48,757 bases of DNA from Deltaproteobacteria bacterium. GTDB taxonomy: Bacteria > SAR324 > XYD2-FULL-50-16. Both the position numbers and the translations under genes were made by a program. How positions within the stretch are numbered: the stretch's first letter is position 1; every line of letters starts with the position of its first letter. Positions 17,762 through 26,273 of this stretch are shown piece after piece. Under the pieces are notes generated by a model. That model saw nothing but the letters and a program-made list of their open reading frames with translations, ran no database searches and was not told where the DNA came from. The stretch spans positions 1 through 48,757 of the forward strand of contig JABHWU010000084.1 in the NCBI GenBank assembly GCA_018657625.1, read 5' to 3'.

Positions 17762-19880
17762 AACTAAAGGTTGAACCACGATCAGAATTATTTTTCACCC
17801 AGATTTCTCCCCGATGGACCTTTATAATCTCCAAACAAATAGCAAGCCCCAGACCTGTTCCACCAGCACCGGTTCTGGTTTTGCTGCTTTGGACAAATTT
17901 GTCAAAGATACTATTTAATTCGTCATCAGGAATTCCGACACCCTTGTCTTTAACATTTATTATCATAGCTGCTATTTTTTTATTTTCTCCTTTTTGATTT
18001 TCAACCTTGAAATGACCTGACTCAAGAATAACAGTGATTTTTTCTCCATTAGGTGTGAATTTAATAGCATTAGAAAGAATATTGCGGACGACCTGTGCTA
18101 TTTTCTGTTTATCACAAACAGCTTCCGTTTTTATATGATTGGATGCTATTTCAAAACAAATGTTTTTCTCCAAAATCAATTGATCAAATTCCTTTGAAAC
18201 TTTTTTAATGATATATTTTAAGTCACAAGGTAACATCTCACAATCAGCTTTACCTGCTTCCAGCTTAGAAAGATCTAATAGGTCATTCAGAAGAGATAGA
18301 AGGTTTGTACCTGCCGCTCTGATTTTTTGAAAATAGTAAAAAAGTTTTTCTCTTTCAACATTTTCGAATTTATCCACTCCAAATTTAGCAAAACTTAGAA
18401 TTTGATGCATCGGTGTTCTTAACTCATGTGAGATGTTAGCTAGAAACTCAGATTTTGATCGGTTCGCAGTCTCCGCCTGATTTTTTGCTTTGAGTAGAGC
18501 CTTTGTCCGCTCTTCTACCTGCTTTTCCTGTAAATATCGATTTTCCTGAAGTCTGGTAGTGTGTTGAAGCAATCTTTCCTTTTGTTGATCATGTTTAGTA
18601 TTACCATTCAAAAAGTGCTTCTCTGTTTTTAAGTATTGTCCCAGGATAGGCAACAGTGCATCAATATTAATCGGTTTGATTAAATAATTATTCATTCCAG
18701 CTGCTCGGGCTTTTTCCTGTTCAATTTCAGTTGCTCCTGCTGACAACCCAATAATAGGAACATTTTTGATTAATGGCATTTTTCGAATTTCAATGGTTGC
18801 TTTTAAACCATCCATAACAGGCATGTAAATGTCCATTAATATTAAATCCGGTTTTAATTCAGGCGCCAACTCCAGGCACTCTTTTCCATTGTTTGCAATT
18901 TGAACATTTAAGCCAAAAATTGATAAAATTTTAGAAATCAATTCCTGTGTGATCAGATTATCCTCAACCACCAGAATTTTATTATTTTTTGAGAATATTA
19001 ACTCTTCGTGACTGGTGGGGACATCTTTAATAGTTTTAGAAGATCGGATAAATGGCAGTTTTATGGTAAATAGTGATCCCTGATCGATCTCACTCTTAAC
19101 ATCAATAGATCCATTTAAAAGCTTAGCCATTTTATTAGCGACAGATAAACCCAAGCCGATACCATCAAATCGCTGATCACTATTTTTATTTAATTTTTCA
19201 AAGGGTTCAAATATAGTTTTTAGATGCGTTTTTGATATACCTATTCCTTCATCGCTTATTTTAAATATAATATCTTTATTTTTATGGGATAGGTTCAATG
19301 TTATGGTTTTCCCGGAGGGAGTGAATTTAATGGCGTTATCAATGATACTATTTAAAATTTTCTCAAGTTTTGTTCGATCTGTACGGATATATTCGGGAAA
19401 GTCTGCACTGACTTTATCATATTTTAAATTGATATTTTTCTTTAAAGCCTCAATCTTATTAACATAAAAAATATTTTTAAAAAATTTGAAAATATTGATA
19501 TCATTTTCCTGGAATTTTAAGTCACCGTTTTTAATATCTGAAATGTCAATGATACTATTGATGATTTCAGATAAATATTGCCCGCTGTTTTCAATGTTAT
19601 CTAACAGTTTCTGGTATTCGGGAGTTTGATCTATGATTCCAAAACGCATATCACGCTGGATGATTTGGGAAAATCCTATAATGGCGGAAAGTGGCGTTCT
19701 GATTTCCTGACTGATATTTGCCAGGAATCTGGATTTTGTTTTATTGGCCGTTTCATATTTTTTTCTGAAATAGCTGTCCTGGTCTTTAACCTTGTTTTGC
19801 AGGTGTTGGTTTTGAAGACGTAATTCTTTGATTTCTTCGAGTAGTTTGGTGTTGGAAATTGAAGCTTCTTTTTTCTTCAT
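17730..19880 (-). CDS. Hybrid sensor histidine kinase with two kinase cores and a central receiver
   Basis: The domain order is coiled coil (1-45), HisKA-like (48-115), HATPase (155-280), receiver (about 300-415), coiled coil (430-470), HisKA (475-545), HATPase (590-712). The first HisKA reads NISQEIRTP, with Gln58 where the phospho-accepting His should be, while the second reads NISHELRTP with His485. Both ATPase domains keep their N boxes (DNAIKFTP, SNAIKFTP) and G boxes (GIGLGLS, GTGLGLA). The receiver has the acceptor Asp350 in ILMDIYMP and a C-terminal Lys in YLIKPIN. No membrane segment or sensing domain is seen, so the protein looks cytoplasmic and must receive its signal through partners. 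No response regulator gene is adjacent. The two cores probably arose by duplication, with the first turned into a non-phosphorylatable module. Confidence 0.93.
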   Translation of the reverse strand: MKKKEASISNTKLLEEIKELRLQNQHLQNKVKDQDSYFRKKYETANKTKSRFLANISQEIRTPLSAIIGFSQIIQRDMRFGIIDQTPEYQKLLDNIENSGQYLSEIINSIIDISDIKNGDLKFQENDINIFKFFKNIFYVNKIEALKKNINLKYDKVSADFPEYIRTDRTKLEKILNSIIDNAIKFTPSGKTITLNLSHKNKDIIFKISDEGIGISKTHLKTIFEPFEKLNKNSDQRFDGIGLGLSVANKMAKLLNGSIDVKSEIDQGSLFTIKLPFIRSSKTIKDVPTSHEELIFSKNNKILVVEDNLITQELISKILSIFGLNVQIANNGKECLELAPELKPDLILMDIYMPVMDGLKATIEIRKMPLIKNVPIIGLSAGATEIEQEKARAAGMNNYLIKPINIDALLPILGQYLKTEKHFLNGNTKHDQQKERLLQHTTRLQENRYLQEKQVEERTKALLKAKNQAETANRSKSEFLANISHELRTPMHQILSFAKFGVDKFENVEREKLFYYFQKIRAAGTNLLSLLNDLLDLSKLEAGKADCEMLPCDLKYIIKKVSKEFDQLILEKNICFEIASNHIKTEAVCDKQKIAQVVRNILSNAIKFTPNGEKITVILESGHFKVENQKGENKKIAAMIINVKDKGVGIPDDELNSIFDKFVQSSKTRTGAGGTGLGLAICLEIIKVHRGEIWVKNNSDRGSTFSFMIPYDQNLI

Positions 19881-20085
19881 ACAAATATCACAAGGTTTTA
19901 ATAGTCGTTACATTCTACAATTCAAATCGAAATTTGTTGATAGTAGTAATGCTAGCATTTAATTTACCTTTTTAACAAATGGATTTTTTGTTTATCCCTT
20001 AGGATCCTCTTGCTCACCCCTCGACTTCCAGATTGTGTCATGATTATGCTTACTAGGTGAAATGTTGGCAATGAACTTGCGATTG

Positions 20086-21474
20086 TCAATCCAACGCTAT
20101 GGTTTCTTTTATATCCTGATTAAGAACCGATATCACAAATGCTAAGCCTCCTAAAATAGCGATTGCAATTAAGGAATACCGCATGACGGTTAAATAAAGT
20201 CCGGCTGAATCTACCGAAATTTGCATTTGTCCGATAATCAAAGACATGAATAAGGTAATTAACAGCATGCTGACAACCATTCCCAGAGTCCTCATTTCAG
20301 CTGCCAAAGCAGATGCTACACCGGTTCTGGTTCTATCCACAGAGGTCATGATGATTTTCATATTGGGAGAGGAAAACATGGCAAAACCGATACCATGGCA
20401 AGCCAATACTAGACATAGCCAGTAAGTGGAACCATCAATCGTTATCCAGGTTGCTAAAAAAGTACCAACTAAAGTAAAGAAAACTCCGAAGGTTGCTAAT
20501 CTTCTTGGATTAATGCTGTCTGATAATCGGCCAAAAAAAGGAGCCAGCAAAACCATCAGGATGGGGGAGGTCATTAATATTAATCCGGTATCTCGCGGGC
20601 TGAATTGTTTGATCGTTTGTAAATAAAGGCTAAACAAGAACGGTACCCCGAAAGTACCGGAATAGGTCAATAATTGAATGATCAAGGCTTTGGAAAAATT
20701 TAAGTTGGTTCGAAGAAAACGAAACTCAAGGAGCGGTGTGCTTGCTTTTTGTTCTACTAAAATCAGTAAAGGCACCAAAATAACTCCAATAACTAACAGA
20801 ATGATCCCTATATTACCCTGATTGAGTTTAGAGCTGCCAATAATCCAACATGCGAGCATGGAAACGATAAGAAGACTACCCAAGTAATCATATGGCTTTT
20901 CCGGTTTAACCCATTTGCCTTTAAGGTATCGAGCCGATTGAACAAACGAAATCAACAACATGAAACAAACGATATAATAGATCCAACGCCAGCCAACATA
21001 TTCTGTTAAAATGCCAGCCACAAAAGGGCCAACAGACAAACCGGCATAAACAGTCCCGATTGATAAACCCATTGCTTTCCCTAATTGTTGTTTAGGGATC
21101 GTTTCAGTAATAATGGCCATATTGGTGGATACAATCAAAGCAAAGGTTAAGCCTTGCAAAAAGCGAAAGAAGATGAAGAGATCAATCGATTGTGTTAACC
21201 CTAAAACCAGAGTGATGAGGGCTGTTGATAGTAGACCGGTTTTATAGACGGCTTGTTTGTTTGTCATGTCCGCCAGCTTACCAAAAGGTAACATAAAAGC
21301 ACCGGATGTTCCCAGGAATACAATTTCAACCAGGCTAAGTGCCACTCCACTGGCACTCATTTCCTTTCCCATGATGGGTAGCGTGATAGCGATACCGGAG
21401 AACATAAAGGGCATCGTAAATTGTGAAATCAGGACAGTATAAAGAATAGAATTTTGTGCCTTTTTATCCATCAA
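20086..21474 (-). CDS. MFS drug/metabolite exporter, DHA2 (EmrB/QacA) type
   Basis: The protein is an inner-membrane proton-coupled transporter with about 14 predicted membrane helices, which fits the DHA2 group rather than 12-helix MFS proteins. The motif-A-type loop after helix two reads LPFGKLADMTNKQAVYKTG, and motif C on helix five reads GLSVGPFVAGILTEYVGWRW, shortened from the exporter signature. The length of 462 residues is typical. There is no adjacent membrane-fusion protein or outer-membrane channel gene and no linked regulator, so substrate and control remain open. It is transcribed on the minus strand, 205 bases before the kinase gene. Confidence 0.9.
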   Translation of the reverse strand: MMDKKAQNSILYTVLISQFTMPFMFSGIAITLPIMGKEMSASGVALSLVEIVFLGTSGAFMLPFGKLADMTNKQAVYKTGLLSTALITLVLGLTQSIDLFIFFRFLQGLTFALIVSTNMAIITETIPKQQLGKAMGLSIGTVYAGLSVGPFVAGILTEYVGWRWIYYIVCFMLLISFVQSARYLKGKWVKPEKPYDYLGSLLIVSMLACWIIGSSKLNQGNIGIILLVIGVILVPLLILVEQKASTPLLEFRFLRTNLNFSKALIIQLLTYSGTFGVPFLFSLYLQTIKQFSPRDTGLILMTSPILMVLLAPFFGRLSDSINPRRLATFGVFFTLVGTFLATWITIDGSTYWLCLVLACHGIGFAMFSSPNMKIIMTSVDRTRTGVASALAAEMRTLGMVVSMLLITLFMSLIIGQMQISVDSAGLYLTVMRYSLIAIAILGGLAFVISVLNQDIKETIALD

Positions 21475-21819
21475 TTTTCCTTTTATAAATATTTGGAATT
21501 ATTACTAAATATTGATTGGTCGAAACCAAATTGGGAAAAGTAAAACATTAACTAAATCTATTAATAAGTAGTCTTTTTAAGCAAGCATAAAAGATTAGAC
21601 AGTCGGGACTTTTGGTTTGGATCAACATTCAGTTGTCCAGCTTGATGAAATAGGAAAATACAGACCACAACTTCCTTGTCAATCAAGGTTCAACGCAAAT
21701 GAAAACGCCTGTTGTACAAAATGGTAATGAATTAAATTCCCCAATTGTAATTTTTTGATAATTTTAATATCCTAATTCAAAATCACAGCCTAAAGCATTC
21801 ACTTTATGTCGAGCTTCCC
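21475..21819. other. Intergenic region between divergent genes
   Basis: These 345 AT-rich bases lie between the minus-strand MFS gene and the plus-strand iron-sulfur protein gene. AATATTT ... AAATATT (about 21487-21512) forms a short inverted repeat close to the MFS start and could be a regulator site, but it may be chance in AT-rich DNA. I see no gene. Confidence 0.4.
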
Positions 21820-22617
21820 ATGAAAAGCAGAATAATAAAAAAAATCCAGGATTTTGTAAAATCCTATCCAACAGAACAATTGACGAATACGAACTGGGGG
21901 GTTCCCATTGTTGGTTTTGCTTCTGCAAAAGATCCCTTGTTTACTCAATTAAGTTCAGTGGCGAGTCCAACGCACGCACATCCCATTGACTTTCTTGCAG
22001 AGGCTAAAACGGTCGTGGTATTTTTTCTTCCTTTTTCAAAAAGTTTAACCCGTACCAATATAAAAAACCATAACAGTTCTGAAGAATGGGGGGTTGCCTA
22101 TATAGAAACCAATGAAATGATTAAACAACTCAGCATACATCTTCAAAGGTTTTTGCAAAGCCATGGACACCAAACAATCATTATTCCGGCGACTCATAAT
22201 TGGGATGAGGAAAAACTGATCAGTGATTGGTCCCATCGTCACATTGCTTATGTTGCTGGTGTGGGAAAATTTGGTTTAAATAACATGTTAATTACCGATC
22301 AGGGATGTTGTGGTAGAGTTGGTAGCTTTATCACCAGTGCTGAAATAAAACCGGATAACCGTAATGACACCCCGGCTTGCTTATATAAATATGATGGGAG
22401 CTGTATGAAATGTACCGATCGATGTGTCAACGAAGCCCTTTTCGCGAAAGTCTTTGACCGCTTTAAATGTTATGAGATGTGCCTGGAAAATAAAAAAAAG
22501 CATCGTTCCATTGGATATGCGGATGTCTGCGGTAAATGCCTGGTTGCCGTTCCCTGCTCCCATGCAAATCCCGCAATCAAAAAAAAACAGGCTTTGGAGA
22601 ATAAGAATATCCATTGA
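21820..22617 (+). CDS. Cysteine-rich iron-sulfur protein, epoxyqueuosine-reductase-like
   Basis: The N-terminal part (1-175) resembles the QueG-type fold, with VVVFFLPFSKSL, WGVAYIETNEM and a segment HIAYVAGVGKFGLNNMLIT, which matches the conserved GKFGxN loop of that family. The C-terminal 80 residues carry nine or more cysteines (for example CMKCTDRC, CYEMC, CGKCLVAVPC), able to hold one or two iron-sulfur clusters. The length of 265 residues is shorter than QueG (about 350-380), and the cobalamin-site features and HEAT-repeat tail are not seen. It is therefore more likely a related reductase of unknown substrate than the true queuosine enzyme. The gene stands alone, 250 bases before the DUF89 gene. 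Confidence 0.7.
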   Translation: MKSRIIKKIQDFVKSYPTEQLTNTNWGVPIVGFASAKDPLFTQLSSVASPTHAHPIDFLAEAKTVVVFFLPFSKSLTRTNIKNHNSSEEWGVAYIETNEMIKQLSIHLQRFLQSHGHQTIIIPATHNWDEEKLISDWSHRHIAYVAGVGKFGLNNMLITDQGCCGRVGSFITSAEIKPDNRNDTPACLYKYDGSCMKCTDRCVNEALFAKVFDRFKCYEMCLENKKKHRSIGYADVCGKCLVAVPCSHANPAIKKKQALENKNIH

Positions 22618-22868
22618 AGCCCTACAACAGGAAATCCAGTTATGAACTTATTTTTGTGGAATGTTAAAGATGCAATATAGCGAACAACATTCTTATCGTC
22701 TAAAAGTAACGCCTTGTGATATCTATTTGAAATCACGAGACTAGTTCTAAAGAGCTTTCAAACAGACACTACAAAGCTAATGCAGATGTCAATATGAATG
22801 AAGTTTGCTATATATAAAAAATTTAAACCCATAATAATTGAACTATAAACATTTAAAAAATATTATCA

Positions 22869-23744
22869 ATGAAAACACAGTTGGATTGCATCGCTTGTTT
22901 AGCTAATCAAGCCATTAAAATATGCAAAGAAGCATTACCTGATCAGGAAGATAAACAATTGGAACTTGCCAGATTAGCTATTAAAAAGATTTCTGATAGT
23001 GATCTTTCAGACCCACCACCGGTGATTGCCAGTAAAATACAAGGCATAATTAAAAAAGAAGTCAATAGCACGGATCTGTACAAGGAAGTTAAAGATCAGG
23101 CGAATCAATTGGTACTCTCACTTTTACCGAAACTGGAAACAATTATTGAACAATCAGCAGATAAACAGGAAACGGCCCTGATGCTGGCTATCGGGGGGAA
23201 TATCATTGACGTAGCCATTGGAAACATGCCCAGGACAGAAGAAATTCAGGAAGCTGTAGAGCAATCATTAAACATCCCCATTGATGGTAATATTGATGGC
23301 TTTATTAAAGACGTTAAGCAGGCCAGAAAAATCCTATACCTTTGTGATAATACCGGTGAAATCTGCCTTGATAAATTACTGATTAAACAATTAGGTCCCG
23401 AAAAGATTTGTGCTGTGGTTCGGGGAATGCCTACCTTAAATGATGCCACCCTGAAAGACGCTAAAACCTGTGGTTTAACGGATATCGTGGCAGTCATTGA
23501 TAATGGGACGGATATACCGGGAACAATTCTTAATGAATGCCCGGAATCGTTTCAAAAAAGATTTGCTGAGGCAGATTTAATTATCTCTAAAGGGCAGGGC
23601 AATTACGAAACGCTGAATGAAATTCAAGCTCCTATTTATTTTCTGTTAAAAGTGAAATGTGATGTGGTGGCAGAACTAACGAATCTGAAAAAGGGGTCGC
23701 TGCTGTTAAAAAAAAGTGATAGTTTTACCAGGCAAAACCAGTAA
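22869..23744 (+). CDS. DUF89/ARMT1-like metal-dependent phosphatase family protein
   Basis: The protein matches the bacterial/archaeal branch of DUF89. The N-terminal helical part starts LDCIACLANQA with the conserved Cys pair. The alpha/beta core has the signature LYLCDNTGEICLDKLLI, containing the metal-binding Asp-Asn. Later motifs are IDNGTDIPGT and ISKGQGNYETLNE, also typical. Eukaryotic members act as damage-control phosphatases on sugar phosphates; the function of prokaryotic members is not settled. The length of 291 residues is normal. It follows the iron-sulfur protein on the same strand, but 250 bases apart, so shared transcription is uncertain. Its 3' end faces the yoeB gene. Confidence 0.88.
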   Translation: MKTQLDCIACLANQAIKICKEALPDQEDKQLELARLAIKKISDSDLSDPPPVIASKIQGIIKKEVNSTDLYKEVKDQANQLVLSLLPKLETIIEQSADKQETALMLAIGGNIIDVAIGNMPRTEEIQEAVEQSLNIPIDGNIDGFIKDVKQARKILYLCDNTGEICLDKLLIKQLGPEKICAVVRGMPTLNDATLKDAKTCGLTDIVAVIDNGTDIPGTILNECPESFQKRFAEADLIISKGQGNYETLNEIQAPIYFLLKVKCDVVAELTNLKKGSLLLKKSDSFTRQNQ

Positions 23745-23760
23745 AATGGAGCAGAGGAAA

Positions 23761-24015
23761 TTAATAGTGGTGTCTACAGGATAAAACATGCAATTCATCG
23801 TTTCTAATTCTATATACTATACGATGTTCCTGATCTATTCTTCTACTCCAAAAACCAGAAAGATCAAACTTCAATGGTTCCGGTTTACCGATACCTTCAT
23901 AGGGTTCTCTTAGAATTGCCTTTATCAGTTTGTTTTCTTTTTTTAGGTTCTTCTTATTCTCAGATTGCCAAAAAACATAATCTTCCCAGGCATTTGGATG
24001 AAATATTATTTTCAA
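23761..24015 (-). CDS. yoeB: Toxin YoeB (Txe family ribosome-dependent mRNA interferase)
   Basis: YoeB binds the ribosomal A site and cleaves mRNA when its antitoxin is lost. The protein has the family's usual 84 residues. The known catalytic set falls at the same numbers as in E. coli YoeB: E46 in GKPEPLK, R65 in QEHRIVY, and H83-Y84 at the C-terminus. The hallmark segment GFWSRRI is present. The start overlaps the antitoxin stop by 4 bases, as expected for a coupled operon in which the antitoxin comes first. Nothing suggests inactivation. Confidence 0.96.
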   Translation of the reverse strand: MKIIFHPNAWEDYVFWQSENKKNLKKENKLIKAILREPYEGIGKPEPLKFDLSGFWSRRIDQEHRIVYRIRNDELHVLSCRHHY

Positions 24016-24284
24016 TCTTTAACCTCAATCAGCTTTCTTTCTTTGCCTTTGTCATTATTGAAGTTCTCAATACTTTCTCTCAACCTTTGCGCATTTTTGG
24101 GGCTCCTCAATAGATATGCTGTTTCTTCTATTGCAGAATAATCCTCATAGGATAAAAGCACTAAATTATCACTATTTTTTCTGGTTATAATCGTCGGTTC
24201 GTGGTTTTCACAAACACCATCTAAAACAGATTTTAGGTTTTTTCGTAGTTCACTATAATTTACAGCTTCCATAGACTTTTCCAT
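24012..24284 (-). CDS. yefM: Antitoxin YefM (Phd/YefM family)
   Basis: YefM neutralises YoeB by wrapping its disordered C-terminus around the toxin, and represses its own operon through its N-terminal DNA-binding fold. The N-terminal part shows VNYSELRKNLKSVLD and the segment PTIITRKNSDNLVLLSYEDY, which are standard for the family. The acidic and flexible tail NFNNDKGKERKLIEVKD would contact the toxin. The 90-residue length is usual; an internal ATG at residue 5 is another possible start. A perfect 30-base palindrome that overlaps the predicted promoter lies 28 bases upstream. Confidence 0.95.
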   Translation of the reverse strand: MEKSMEAVNYSELRKNLKSVLDGVCENHEPTIITRKNSDNLVLLSYEDYSAIEETAYLLRSPKNAQRLRESIENFNNDKGKERKLIEVKD

Positions 24285-24312
24285 AGATTGAATTATTTTT
24301 TACAAAATTTAT

Positions 24313-24342
24313 TGTTATTGTACTTAAATAAGTACAATAACA
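24313..24342. promoter_or_regulatory. Palindromic operator of the yefM-yoeB operon
   Basis: TGTTATTGTACTTA (24313-24326) and TAAGTACAATAACA (24329-24342) are perfect reverse complements separated by AA. Each arm contains TGTAC, matching the TGTACA-type core described for YefM operators. Its position directly before yefM supports autorepression by YefM alone or the YefM-YoeB complex. Confidence 0.85.
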
Positions 24343-24345
24343 CAA
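24317..24345 (-). promoter_or_regulatory. Predicted yefM promoter, embedded in the operator
   Basis: Read on the minus strand, TTGTGT (24345-24340) is followed after 17 bases by TACAAT (24322-24317). Both boxes overlap the palindrome, so bound repressor would block polymerase. Transcription would begin about 25 bases before the yefM start codon. Confidence 0.55.
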
Positions 24346-24792
24346 GACAATATCAACAATTCTCCTAAATTATTGACCTTAGTGATGTGAAGCATGGAAA
24401 TACTGAGACTAAAACCAATTTATAGTAATTTTCAGGTAGTGGACTAGCTATCCTGCCGCATTGAATTATAGCATTTTGTAATTGAATTGAACCTTTTTTA
24501 AAAAATTAATAGTTATTCAATTATGTCATTTCAACTAGAAACGGGGAGAAATATTTACTTAAGAAGAGCATTAGTTAAATTCCGCTTGAAGAGAGACATA
24601 GAAGCGGAAGATAGTCTGTATTTTTTATTTCTTACCGGATTTAAAAAAGATCTTAATTATTTTAAAGGCAGTAGTTGAAAGTTTGATCATTCTAATCACG
24701 CTCTTTAAATTATAGATAAACAGGCTAGGGGCTTGTGCGTAAAAGAATAATTTTAGAACTGTATTTTGAGGGAAGTGCCGTTTATATTGTTT
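24346..24792. other. Non-coding stretch with one doubtful short ORF
   Basis: I see no recognisable gene. One plus-strand frame from the ATG at 24523 to 24678 (51 residues, starting MSFQLETGRNIYL) is open but has no good ribosome site and no family resemblance. It may be chance or a gene remnant. The rest is AT-rich. Confidence 0.3.
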
Positions 24793-25749
24793 TTAATGGA
24801 GTTTAGTAATTTCCCTTTTTGTTTTAACGATTTTTAGTCTGTTCAACTGTGAGACCAAATAGTTGATAACTCTTTCAGTTTCCACGGAAGTAGCCACTAA
24901 TGCATTCTTATTTTTAGTATGCCGATTTAATACCGTTTGTCCATAAGTATGCTCCCCTTTTAATTCCATAGATACCTGAACATGTTCAAATCCACAAAAA
25001 GAGGCATCGATTGCGATTCCCAAAGCTAAAGGATCATGCATGGCGCAGCCATTGAGATTATATAGTCTTTGATATAGTTTTCGATAATTACTGGTTAGTG
25101 CAAGCAGAAAATCACAGGTTTCAGGATCCTGAATTTTATTAATGCTTTCCTGACTCAACAAAACCTTGGTGGTGACATCCAATCCGATGAGTTTCAGGGA
25201 CTGAAATCCAGTATCGAGAATAATTTGTAACGCGATAGGGTCCGCATAAGCATTGAATTCTGCTGTACTGGTGACATTACCCGGAAATTCAAAAGCACCC
25301 GTCATTAGGATAACTTCTTTGATCAGCGGTATGATTTCCGGTGCCAGTTTAACCGCTAATGCTAAATTAGTGATAGGGGCCGTGCCGACAAATGTAATTT
25401 CATTAGGGAATTTTTTAATCTGCTCAATCAACCACGTAATTGCCGGGCGTTTAGTATTATTGTAAGACAAATCAGGCAGCATACCATTGAGACCATCCTC
25501 TCCGTGGACTTCAAAAGCTCTAACAGATCTTTCAAACAGGTTCTCTCGGGCGCCATAGTAAACTGGAATTTTTTGTTCCTGACCAAAGTACCGTACAATC
25601 CGGCATGAATTCTCGAAAGCTCTGTCCACACCCACGTTTCCTGTTACAGTTGTGATGCCTATAATTTCAATTGTCGGATCGCCAATCCCCAGCATAATGG
25701 CGATAGCATCATCAACGCCAGTATCAACATCCAGAATAATTTTTTTCAT
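24793..25749 (-). CDS. Inosine-uridine-preferring nucleoside hydrolase family protein
   Basis: The enzyme cleaves the N-glycosidic bond of ribonucleosides to base and ribose, using a calcium ion. The signature DVDTGVDDAIAIM lies at residues 6-18 and provides the Asp cluster that binds calcium. Further family motifs are ITFVGTAPITNLALAV (the usual xGPLTNxA loop), EFNAYADPIA, and HDPLALGIAID near the C-terminus with the catalytic-site His-Asp. The open frame reaches back to 25869, but the family N-terminus is MKKIILDVDTG, so the ATG at 25749 is chosen (318 residues, usual length). No transporter is beside it. Confidence 0.93.
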   Translation of the reverse strand: MKKIILDVDTGVDDAIAIMLGIGDPTIEIIGITTVTGNVGVDRAFENSCRIVRYFGQEQKIPVYYGARENLFERSVRAFEVHGEDGLNGMLPDLSYNNTKRPAITWLIEQIKKFPNEITFVGTAPITNLALAVKLAPEIIPLIKEVILMTGAFEFPGNVTSTAEFNAYADPIALQIILDTGFQSLKLIGLDVTTKVLLSQESINKIQDPETCDFLLALTSNYRKLYQRLYNLNGCAMHDPLALGIAIDASFCGFEHVQVSMELKGEHTYGQTVLNRHTKNKNALVATSVETERVINYLVSQLNRLKIVKTKREITKLH

Positions 25750-26273
25750 TTTAATGGTTCTTAATAATATTTGATTTAACTTTATCCATTGATACCGACC
25801 ACTATTCCTTGAGCCATTAATTGCTGCCCTACTGGGCATGGAAATGAAAGCCAATAAGAATATTGTCACATATTATTGTACTACTAATAGATTGAGATTT
25901 ATTTGAGTTTTCCTTGAAAACTGAAGTATTTAACACTTTTCATTTCATTCACACAAGTTCATTAAGTTTTCCATTTGAATGGCTCCTGCATTGAAAGTAC
26001 TTGATTCAATTCCCACCGATTAAAATCAAACTTCGGATCTAAAACGTTTCAAAGATTAATCTAGGGAAAACATTTAGTAAAAAAATCCCCTGATAGACTT
26101 ATGAAAATTAACATCTGTATTGATTTAAAGCTTTTGTTTAGCTAAAACCAAGTTAGTTTTTAAAAATATTGTTCCTTCAGGATTGCCACTCCTTAGTGAC
26201 TTCGATTTAATTAAAATACCATTAGCAAATCTGGATTTCAAAGGAATAACCACAAAATAGTAAAGGATATTTA
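25750..26273. other. Intergenic region
   Basis: These 524 AT-rich bases lie between the minus-strand nucleoside hydrolase and the decayed chemoreceptor gene. I see no convincing gene, RNA or repeat. The open extension of the hydrolase frame to 25869 has no family support. Confidence 0.4.

Noticed and set aside
24523..24678. 51-residue plus-strand ORF as a real gene
   Set aside because: No ribosome binding site, no recognised family and AT-rich surroundings where such frames arise by chance.
25750..25869. N-terminal extension of the nucleoside hydrolase
   Set aside because: The extra 40 residues are not part of the family, which starts directly before the DVDTG calcium motif.
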